Below, one piece after another: positions 1 to 4,788 of a stretch of DNA of 5,127 nucleotides. The notes under the pieces were generated by a model. The model saw nothing but the letters and a program-made list of their open reading frames with translations, did not search any database and was not told the DNA's origin. Both the position numbers and the translations under genes were made by a program. This DNA comes from Chloroflexota bacterium. Its GTDB lineage: Bacteria; Chloroflexota; Dehalococcoidia; GIF9; AB-539-J10. The stretch spans positions 656,942-662,068 of the forward strand of contig CP070793.1 of assembly GCA_020346965.1 (NCBI GenBank). The letters run 5' to 3'. Positions within the stretch are counted from its first letter, which is position 1; every line of letters starts with the position of its first letter.

Positions 1-453
1 ACTACACCCATACTGGGCAAGCAGCAGAACCAGAAGGACATAACGGCAATAATGGAGGCACATGGCATCCCTTATATCGCTACTGCCAATGCCTCTTATC
101 CTCTGGACCTTTACGAAAAAGTCAGGAAAGCCAAGACAATAAGAGGCACCAGGTTCATACATGTGTTTACTCCTTGTTCGCCGGGATGGTTGTTCCCTTT
201 CAGTGGTACTATCAGGATCGGCAAGCTGGCTGTAGAGACGGGGTGGGTAATACTTTATGAAATTGAAGACGGCATGTTACGGTTTACTTCAGCGAGCGAA
301 GCCATTGCCCGGAAGGGTAACCTGAAGCCACTAAGAGAATACATCACGGAGCAGGGGAGGTTCAAGAATATTACCGAAGAACAGATTAACGAACTACAGG
401 GCTGGGTAAATACTCGGTGGAAGCACTACCTGGCTCGGGCAGTCAATTTATAG
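1..453 (+). CDS. porB: Pyruvate/2-oxoacid:ferredoxin oxidoreductase, beta subunit (C-terminal part, 5' truncated)
   Basis: Frame 1 is open from the first base to the TAG at 451-453, giving the last 150 residues of a protein whose start lies outside the window; the first in-frame ATG (52) is internal. The stretch GIPYIATANASYPLDL, followed by a Lys-rich helix, then FIHVFTPCSPGW and later GWVILYEIEDG, matches the C-terminal half of the thiamine-diphosphate-binding beta subunit of pyruvate (or related 2-oxoacid) synthase. In this family the enzyme is a cytoplasmic complex that oxidatively decarboxylates a 2-oxoacid to acyl-CoA while reducing ferredoxin, typical of anaerobes. Full-length beta subunits are about 300 residues, so roughly half is visible. 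The alpha and gamma subunits would be expected upstream. Substrate specificity (pyruvate versus 2-oxoglutarate or 2-oxoisovalerate) cannot be fixed from this half; pyruvate is the best guess. No clear intrinsic terminator follows the stop codon. The gene converges on the tRNA. Confidence 0.87.
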   Translation, partial: TTPILGKQQNQKDITAIMEAHGIPYIATANASYPLDLYEKVRKAKTIRGTRFIHVFTPCSPGWLFPFSGTIRIGKLAVETGWVILYEIEDGMLRFTSASEAIARKGNLKPLREYITEQGRFKNITEEQINELQGWVNTRWKHYLARAVNL

Positions 454-506
454 TCTTCGGTTAATACGTGTCTCTGCACCAACCAGGACTAAATTGCTTG
501 ATGTTC

Positions 507-598
507 TGGCGGAGGGAGAGGGATTCGAACCCTCGACCCCGATAATTCGGAGTAAGCGCTTAGCAGGCGCCCGCACTAGACCACTATGCGATCCCTCC
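507..598 (-). tRNA. tRNA-Ser(GCU)
   Basis: Read on the minus strand, the 92 nt fold into a complete class II tRNA. The acceptor stem GGAGGGA pairs with TCCCTCC. A short D-arm follows (GCA/TGC around a loop containing TGGT). The anticodon stem GGCGC/GCGCT encloses the loop CTGCTAA, giving anticodon GCU, which reads AGC and AGU serine codons. A long variable arm has a 7-bp stem (ACTCCGA/TCGGGGT, with one G-T pair) and an ATTA loop. The T-arm is GAGGG-TTCGAAT-CCCTC. The discriminator base is G, as usual for tRNA-Ser, and the 3' CCA is encoded at 507-509. The long variable arm plus G73 make the serine identity firm. No direct repeat of the tRNA 3' end occurs in the window, so there is no sign that it serves as an integration site here. 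Confidence 0.97.
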
Positions 599-616
599 CC
601 TGCTGCAACTTGATTT

Positions 617-645
617 ATTATGCCATACGTCAGACGAATCAACAA
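617..645 (-). promoter_or_regulatory. Candidate promoter of tRNA-Ser
   Basis: On the minus strand a CATAAT -10 box (617-622, five of six consensus bases) is preceded by an extended -10 TGG. It lies 17 bp from a weak -35 box, TTGTTG (640-645). Transcription would begin near 610, about a dozen bases before the mature tRNA 5' end at 598. The -35 match is poor, so the extended -10 probably carries recognition. Confidence 0.45.
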
Positions 646-743
646 ACTGAAAAAGCTTGTGATAAACTAAGAGGACAACGATCAGTGCAATTCAAGCCCA
701 GTCTTATACGTTGTACCCGTCAGTGCCTCACGTCATTAGGAAC

Positions 744-1544
744 TTAGTGCTTTTCTGTTGAAGTAGACGTAATGTTTTCAATGCGACACCGGAAGGCACC
801 GGCAGGAGCGGCAACTTCAATTGTTTGTCCCTTTTCTTTGCCCAGGATTGCTTTGCCCAGAGGGGAAGCAACGGACAGTTTACCCGTGGCTGGATTTGCT
901 TCACGTGGGTCGACCAAAGTATAGCTGAATTCTTCATCCGAAGATGAATCACGAAGCACTACTGTGTCTCCAAATTTCGCCCTTGCTGTATCCTGGTCTT
1001 CCCCCATTATCTTAGCCTGATTCAAGGTTGCCTCTAATTCCTTGATTCTCCCATCCAAGTGAGATTTCTGCTCTCTGGCTGCTGTCAGAGGGGCGTTTTC
1101 CCGGAAGTCCTTGTCAGCGGCTGCTTTTTGTATCTCCTCAATAACCTGGGAGCGCTGGCTCTTCAAACTGGTCAATTCCCTCTCCAGTTTTTCGTAGCCT
1201 TGCGCGGTTAAGGTAACCTGGCTCTGACCAAACTGCCAGATTGCGGCCGTTTTTGAGGTAATTTTCTTTGCCCTGAGGTGGGGAGCTAAATTTATGCTGC
1301 TGAGCCCCCTTTTTCGGGTGTATGAAAGAAAGGACCTTAGGAGTTTGGCTGCTGATGGGATAATCTGTTCGCCGTAGCTAGCTACATCCACAGGGCTGAT
1401 ATCCTTCACCTGCCTGGACGGGCCAAGCCATCTGACGAATTTGGATACCTCTGCCTGCGGTTTTCTCCTTTCTTGAGGAGGTAAATGTGATAGAAAAGCA
1501 TCAGCTACTTCGGCAAGTGTCGGATTGTCCTCGATATTTCCCAC
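744..1544 (-). CDS. greA: Transcription elongation factor GreA with extra N-terminal helical (SAM-like) domain
   Basis: The 266-residue product has two parts. Residues about 110-262 are a complete Gre factor. An N-terminal antiparallel coiled coil runs from TAQGYEKLERELTSLK at 113, with the tip motif DFRENAP where D146 and E149 match the two acidic tip residues of GreA (DLKENA in E. coli). The C-terminal FKBP-like domain contains the hallmark SPLGKAILG at 227-235. Gre factors insert the coiled coil into the RNA polymerase secondary channel and stimulate cleavage of backtracked RNA. Residues about 1-95 are extra: a helical region (PTLAEVADAFLSHLPPQE, then FVRWLG, then LLRSFLSYTRKRGLSSINLAPHL) resembling the SAM-like DNA-binding fold at the N-terminus of tyrosine recombinases. 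Normal GreA is about 158 residues. I recall similar fusions from Dehalococcoidia. The start is GTG at 1544: the frame is open only seven codons further, no other start codon is available near the N-terminus, and the first internal Met is residue 180. There is no Shine-Dalgarno sequence; see the promoter entry for likely leaderless translation. It stands alone, divergent from the exonuclease gene. Confidence 0.93.
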   Translation of the reverse strand: MGNIEDNPTLAEVADAFLSHLPPQERRKPQAEVSKFVRWLGPSRQVKDISPVDVASYGEQIIPSAAKLLRSFLSYTRKRGLSSINLAPHLRAKKITSKTAAIWQFGQSQVTLTAQGYEKLERELTSLKSQRSQVIEEIQKAAADKDFRENAPLTAAREQKSHLDGRIKELEATLNQAKIMGEDQDTARAKFGDTVVLRDSSSDEEFSYTLVDPREANPATGKLSVASPLGKAILGKEKGQTIEVAAPAGAFRCRIENITSTSTEKH

Positions 1545-1553
1545 TAAAAATGA

Positions 1554-1582
1554 ATGATAGCTTCAACAATTGGCGCTGTCAA
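1554..1582 (-). promoter_or_regulatory. Strong sigma70-type promoter of greA, close to the start codon
   Basis: On the minus strand there is a perfect -35 box TTGACA (1577-1582), a 17-bp spacer, and a -10 box TATCAT (1554-1559, five of six). Only nine bases (TCATTTTTA) separate the -10 box from the GTG at 1544. Transcription should therefore start within about three bases of the start codon, or on it, leaving no room for a ribosome binding site. Confidence 0.72.
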
Positions 1583-1599
1583 TTTGCCTGCTGTTGAAG
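1561..1599. repeat. Perfect 8-bp inverted repeat flanking the greA -35 box (possible operator)
   Basis: CTTCAACA at 1561-1568 and its exact reverse complement TGTTGAAG at 1592-1599 are separated by 23 bp. The half-site centres are 31 bp apart, close to three helical turns. The left arm lies inside the greA -10/-35 spacer and the right arm lies just upstream of the -35 box. A shorter inner pair, AATTG (1568-1572) and CAATT (1580-1584), lies between them. The site is upstream of the greA transcript, so it would act as DNA rather than as an RNA hairpin. Regulator binding is an inference from position and symmetry only. Confidence 0.35.
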
Positions 1600-1667
1600 A
1601 AAGCAACCTTTATCTTACCAGCATACTGTGCTAATCTACTTGATATTTGTCCAATGGCATAAAAAAT

Positions 1668-1672
1668 GAGGA
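1668..1672 (+). promoter_or_regulatory. Ribosome binding site that sets the exonuclease start
   Basis: GAGGA sits eight bases before the ATG at 1681. The alternative in-frame ATG at 1666 would overlap this site and has no comparable purine-rich sequence upstream, so 1681 is the preferred start. No convincing promoter for this gene could be found between 1600 and 1665. Confidence 0.65.
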
Positions 1673-1680
1673 CATGTGCT

Positions 1681-2454
1681 ATGAGGGAAATAAACATAGT
1701 GTCCTGGAATATCAACGGAATTAGGGCGGCTGAGAAGAAAGGCCTATTAAATTGGTTGCAGAAGATGTCTCCTGATATTCTATGCCTTCAGGAAACAAAA
1801 GCTCAGCCTGGTGAAATCAAACAAGAGCTGCAACAACCGCAAGGCTACTACGCTTACTGGAATTCCGCAGAAAGGAAAGGATACAGCGGAGTTGCAACCT
1901 TTACCAAAACAAGGCCAGCTAAGGTTGAAAATGGTTTTGGCACTAAACAATTTGATACAGAAGGCAGGGCTATAATCGCTCAGTACCCGGAGTTCACTCT
2001 TTTTAATGTTTATTTCCCAAACGGCAAGATGAGCCCAGAGCGGTTAGATTACAAGATGGGTTTTTACGATGCCTTCCTTGATTTTGTAGATCCGATTAAG
2101 GCACGAGGAGAGATGGTCATTATTTGTGGTGACTTTAACACCGCCCATAAGGAGATGGACCTGGCTCGACCCAAGGAGAATCAGAAGGTCTCTGGTTTTT
2201 TGCCCATGGAGAGGGCGTGGATGGACACCTTCGTAGCTCATGGTTTCATAGACATCTTTCGTTACTTCAACAAGGAACCAGGACACTATACCTGGTGGAG
2301 TTTGATAACGAGGGCCAGGGACCGGAACATAGGCTGGAGACTGGACTACTTCTTTGTCACTGAAAATCTGCTGGGCTCGATCAAAGAGGCAAGCATTCTA
2401 TCTGATGTGACAGGCTCTGACCATTGTCCAGTGGAGATTAGGTTGACAGTATGA
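1681..2454 (+). CDS. xth: Exodeoxyribonuclease III / AP endonuclease (ExoA/Xth family)
   Basis: This encodes 257 residues of the exonuclease-endonuclease-phosphatase fold, the normal length for the ExoIII family. All signature catalytic motifs are visible in order: WNINGIR near the N-terminus (N10, N12), LQETK with the metal-binding E38, NVYFPNG with Y111, GDFN with D151 and N153, GWRLDYFF with D222, and the terminal SDHCP with D247 and the general-base partner H248. Family members cut DNA 5' to abasic sites and remove 3'-blocking groups and 3' nucleotides in base-excision repair, in the cytoplasm. The YTWWS...RNIGWRLDYF stretch is typical of bacterial ExoA/Xth rather than of eukaryotic-type secreted nucleases. 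The start at 1681 is chosen because GAGGA lies eight bases upstream; a start at 1666 would add MRTCA. The stop overlaps the next start as ATGA, so the two genes are translationally coupled. It is transcribed divergently from greA. Confidence 0.95.
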   Translation: MREINIVSWNINGIRAAEKKGLLNWLQKMSPDILCLQETKAQPGEIKQELQQPQGYYAYWNSAERKGYSGVATFTKTRPAKVENGFGTKQFDTEGRAIIAQYPEFTLFNVYFPNGKMSPERLDYKMGFYDAFLDFVDPIKARGEMVIICGDFNTAHKEMDLARPKENQKVSGFLPMERAWMDTFVAHGFIDIFRYFNKEPGHYTWWSLITRARDRNIGWRLDYFFVTENLLGSIKEASILSDVTGSDHCPVEIRLTV

Positions 2455-3086
2455 AAGCCTTAATTCAATGTGATTTCGATGGTACGATCACCGAGAAAGA
2501 CACGAGTTTCTTTCTGTTAGATGCCTTTGCTCAGGGGGATTGGCGACACGTGTTGCGCGATTATAAGGAGCACAGGATAACTGTAGGAGAATTCAATGCA
2601 AAGGCGTTTGCCATGGTGAAAGAGGATGAGACTACTCTGCTTGAGGAACTAAAGGGTGGGGTCAAGGTGCGTTCCGGGTTTCAGGAATTCGTAGATTACT
2701 GTCAAAAGAAAGGGTTTAGATTGGCTATTGTGAGCAATGGTCTGGAATTCTACATAAAGGCTGTGCTGAAAGACCTGGGACTGGATAGTATCGAAGTGCA
2801 TGCTGCGCAAGCTTCCTTCCATCCTGAAGGAATGAAAGTCGAATATATAGGACCAGATGGCAAGAAATCGGATGACAGATTTAAGGAAGCGTATATCAAA
2901 TCGTTTCTAAAGCTGGGGTATAGGGTAATATATGTTGGGAATGGTGATTCCGATTTCGCTCCAGCGAGACACGCTTATTACATTCTTGCCACCGGCGAGT
3001 TGCTGGCGTACTGTAGAGAGAATGACCTTAAACACAAACGCTTTGAGAACTTCTTTGACATCGTCAGTTACGTAGACCTTCTGTAG
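2451..3086 (+). CDS. HAD-superfamily (subclass IB) phosphatase, MtnX-like
   Basis: The 211-residue product has the HAD phosphatase motifs. Motif I is DFDGTIT with nucleophile D8 and acid/base D10. Motif II is SNG at 95-97. A conserved-type lysine candidate lies at K145 or K150. Motif IV is GNGDSDFAPA, with D166 and D168 as metal ligands. A helical insertion after motif I (about 15-75) fits a C1 cap, as in phosphoserine phosphatase and MtnX, the phosphatase of the methionine salvage pathway that acts on 2-hydroxy-3-keto-5-methylthiopentenyl-1-phosphate. The overall pattern is closest to MtnX/SerB-like proteins, but no other salvage gene is nearby, so the substrate is unknown and I give no symbol. 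Its ATG overlaps the exonuclease TGA by four bases, with AGG about eight bases before the start. Its last 23 bp are shared, in convergent orientation, with the HD-GYP gene. No signal peptide is seen; it is probably cytoplasmic. Confidence 0.83.
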   Translation: MKALIQCDFDGTITEKDTSFFLLDAFAQGDWRHVLRDYKEHRITVGEFNAKAFAMVKEDETTLLEELKGGVKVRSGFQEFVDYCQKKGFRLAIVSNGLEFYIKAVLKDLGLDSIEVHAAQASFHPEGMKVEYIGPDGKKSDDRFKEAYIKSFLKLGYRVIYVGNGDSDFAPARHAYYILATGELLAYCRENDLKHKRFENFFDIVSYVDLL

Positions 3087-4488
3087 CCGCATTCCTTGGA
3101 TTCCTACGATTCCATATAGACTTGAATTCCCCGCTTTCAATCATCGGCAGTATCACATCCACTACACCGGCATTGTACTTAGTTTCTCTGCTGTCTTGGA
3201 GCTCCTTTATGATGTCCGTTTTGGCTCTTTCTGGCCGGTAAGGACGATGGTGACTCATAGCTTCCACAACATCGCAGACGGCGAGAATGTTGATTTCCAG
3301 TCTTAACTCATCACCTGCAATACCATTGGGATAGCCCGAACCATCCAGCCGTTCATGATGTTGCAGCGCTACGTCGGCTGCGGGCCAGGGAAGGTTTACA
3401 TCCTTCAAGATGTTATAACCCTGTTTTGTATGGGCACGGATAAGGGCCCATTCTTCCTCAGCTAGTTCACCCGGCTTGGTAAGGATACTCTTGGGTATGG
3501 AAATCTTGCCGATATCGTGTAGCAATCCGTTGAAATAGAGCCTCTCAACCATATCATCAGTCAAACCCATGTTCTCACCTACAAGCCAGGCCAGTTCAGC
3601 TACTCTTTGCAGGTGCACTGCTGTATAGGGGTCATAGAATTCAATCACACGATAAACGATTTTCGTTAAGTCGACAAAAGAGCTCTTCAATTGCTGTTCT
3701 GCCTTTTTATTGCGCTCGGCGATGTCTCTGTGAGACTCCTGGAACCCTGCGCTTGTGCCTTTTCTCCTGATCGAGTCCAAATACTGCTCTGTCAGTATCC
3801 TTTTGCCGCCTCTGCTGAGGATTTGATGCACTATGCCGGATACAGGTTCATCTGCGCTCCGAATTTCATCCACTAGTGTGGACACATATTCGCTACGTCC
3901 TGGAGGAAAATTATGGATTGTCTTCATCTCCGCTAACCCTTCCAGACAGCAGGAGCATAGTTTCTCGAGCGCTTCATTGCCTGCTGAAACATCGGTTTCG
4001 ATGTCGGCGGAAAGAACTGCTTCCAGGGAAGTCGCAAAGAGACTGCAGTAACGTTCTGCGCTTTCTCTAAGTGCCTGCTCCATTTGCTTGCGTTCCCCAA
4101 TATCTCTCCCGATGGCAAGTCCCACAAATTTACCGTTTTGCTGCCAAATGGATAAAGACAATTCGACGGGGAGAGTAGAGCCATCCTTCCTCACCGCTTC
4201 AAATTCGATGGTCTCTGTTGCACCGTAATTTCCGCTCAAGAACGTATTCAGAATTTCTATATGGCGCTCTTTGTGTTTATCGGGCATCAGCGTGGTCACT
4301 GGCTGCCCCAGTATCTCCTCGGCTGAGTAACCAAAAAATCGCTCTGCGCCCTTATTCCAGAATACTATTGACCCCTCGCGATTCATCCCCAGTGTGGCAA
4401 CCCGGGATGACGCTAGGAGGGCATCGTATATCTCTTTACTTAGAGAAAGTGTTTCTGACTTTTTGCTTGGTGGTTCTGTTTCTTTCAT
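3064..4488 (-). CDS. PAS-PAS-HD-GYP protein, probable cyclic-di-GMP phosphodiesterase
   Basis: The 474-residue product has three modules. PAS 1 (about 19-135) is well preserved, with FWNKGAERFFGYSAEEILG, RKDGSTLPVELSLS and the exit motif DIGERKQMEQAL. A second PAS-like region (about 146-258) starts YCSLFATSLEAV and ends SHRDIAERNKKAEQ but is degenerate and contains a CSCC cluster at 178-181. The HD-GYP domain (about 277-450) has all expected residues: H292, the HDIGK motif with H324, D325 and K328, H353, HHERLDGSGYP with H377, H378 and GYP at 385-387, and D406. In this family the domain hydrolyses cyclic di-GMP at a di- or tri-iron centre. The PAS domains would sense an unknown signal. No membrane segment or receiver domain is present, so it is likely cytosolic. 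The start chosen is ATG at 4488; a TTG lies directly before it (4491). The ribosome site is weak (AAGAAG about 11 bases upstream). No GGDEF partner lies in the window. Confidence 0.92.
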   Translation of the reverse strand: MKETEPPSKKSETLSLSKEIYDALLASSRVATLGMNREGSIVFWNKGAERFFGYSAEEILGQPVTTLMPDKHKERHIEILNTFLSGNYGATETIEFEAVRKDGSTLPVELSLSIWQQNGKFVGLAIGRDIGERKQMEQALRESAERYCSLFATSLEAVLSADIETDVSAGNEALEKLCSCCLEGLAEMKTIHNFPPGRSEYVSTLVDEIRSADEPVSGIVHQILSRGGKRILTEQYLDSIRRKGTSAGFQESHRDIAERNKKAEQQLKSSFVDLTKIVYRVIEFYDPYTAVHLQRVAELAWLVGENMGLTDDMVERLYFNGLLHDIGKISIPKSILTKPGELAEEEWALIRAHTKQGYNILKDVNLPWPAADVALQHHERLDGSGYPNGIAGDELRLEINILAVCDVVEAMSHHRPYRPERAKTDIIKELQDSRETKYNAGVVDVILPMIESGEFKSIWNRRNPRNAATEGLRN

Positions 4489-4553
4489 CAATAAGTTTTC
4501 TTCTTACCACCATACCTGCTTCCCTCTCTGTCCTGGCCAATCAGTCAAACTCG

Positions 4554-4583
4554 TTTATAGCCAAATATGGTCAACTATATCAA
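4554..4583 (-). promoter_or_regulatory. Candidate promoter of the HD-GYP gene (proximal)
   Basis: On the minus strand TTGATA (4578-4583, five of six) and TATAAA (4554-4559, five of six) are separated by 18 bp. Transcription would start near 4547, giving a leader of about 60 nt before the ATG at 4488. Position and orientation fit the gene. Confidence 0.5.
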
Positions 4584-4603
4584 ACACATAATTCCGTTTG
4601 CAA
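4574..4603 (-). promoter_or_regulatory. Second, overlapping candidate promoter of the HD-GYP gene
   Basis: TTGCAA (4598-4603, four of six) and TATAGT (4574-4579, five of six), also 18 bp apart on the minus strand, overlap the -35 box of the proximal promoter. The -35 box lies between the arms of the AATTCC/GGAATT inverted repeat. Only one of the two promoters may be real, and this one is the weaker match. Confidence 0.28.
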
Positions 4604-4736
4604 TAGGAATTTCGACTTGAACAGAGTAATAGGTTAATTCCAGCTTAAAGTTCAGGTTGCCCACGTAACTGGGCATATGTTCAAGTGAAATAGTAATCAA
4701 GGGAGTTCTGCTGCCGGCCAAGGGATATTTAAGAAA

Positions 4737-4764
4737 GTAGTGCGGGTCTTCAACCACGCACTAC
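4737..4764 (-). terminator. Intrinsic terminator of the HD hydrolase gene
   Basis: GTAGTGCG (4737-4744) and CGCACTAC (4757-4764) form a perfect 8-bp stem. It is extended by three further pairs (GGT with ACC) after a one-base bulge, around a 5-base loop. On the minus strand the hairpin begins 24 bases after the TGA of the hydrolase gene and is followed directly by TTTCTTAAATAT. The other strand has no T-rich tail, so the terminator serves the minus strand only. Confidence 0.7.
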
Positions 4765-4788
4765 CAAACTTACTGAAATCTAAAGATA

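Larger units (their letters stand above)
4489..4788. other. 300-bp intergenic region between the HD-GYP gene and the HD hydrolase gene
   Basis: No credible coding sequence lies here. The left part holds two overlapping candidate promoters for the HD-GYP gene and its leader, and the right end holds a terminator for the upstream hydrolase gene. Short inverted repeats also occur: AATTCC (4590-4595) with GGAATT (4606-4611), repeated as AATTCC at 4636-4641, and TGCCCA (4658-4663) with TGGGCA (4670-4675). None of these is followed by a T-run on either strand, so they are not terminators; any regulatory role is unknown. Confidence 0.6.

Noticed and set aside
454..506. Possible terminator after the tRNA or porB (imperfect GTC-CTG / CAG-GAC hairpin around 469-488).
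   Set aside because: The stem is short with a bulge, and neither strand has a following T-run.
507..598. tRNA-Ser as an attachment site for an integrated element, suggested also by the recombinase-like domain in the next gene.
   Set aside because: No repeat of the tRNA 3' end is in the window, there is no integrase catalytic domain, and the neighbours are housekeeping genes. The SAM-like region is fused to a complete GreA.
599..743. Possible greA terminator or small gene between greA and the tRNA; includes CAACG/CGTTG arms and a TGACG direct repeat.
   Set aside because: The arms are only 5 bp with a long loop, no T-rich tail follows a stable hairpin, and no ORF with a start and ribosome site is present. 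Apart from the tRNA promoter nothing can be supported here.
1600..1667. Promoter for the exonuclease/phosphatase operon, e.g. CATACT, TTGATA or CATAAA boxes.
   Set aside because: No -10/-35 pair has both acceptable matches and a 16-18 bp spacer. TTGATA (1640) to CATAAA (1658) is only 12 bp.
2044..2286. Minus-strand open frame inside the exonuclease gene.
   Set aside because: It is a shadow of the conserved ExoIII reading frame with no independent support.
3691..4637. Several open frames on the + strand and another minus frame inside and just upstream of the HD-GYP gene.
   Set aside because: They lie opposite or out of frame with a strongly conserved coding sequence, lack ribosome sites, and show no recognisable protein features.
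4658..4675. TGCCCA-N6-TGGGCA hairpin as a terminator or riboswitch part.
   Set aside because: The stem is 6 bp without a T-tract on either strand, and no recognisable riboswitch core surrounds it.
4575..4757. Minus-strand 60-codon open frame in the intergenic region.
   Set aside because: It begins inside the terminator hairpin, has no ribosome site, and covers the candidate promoters.
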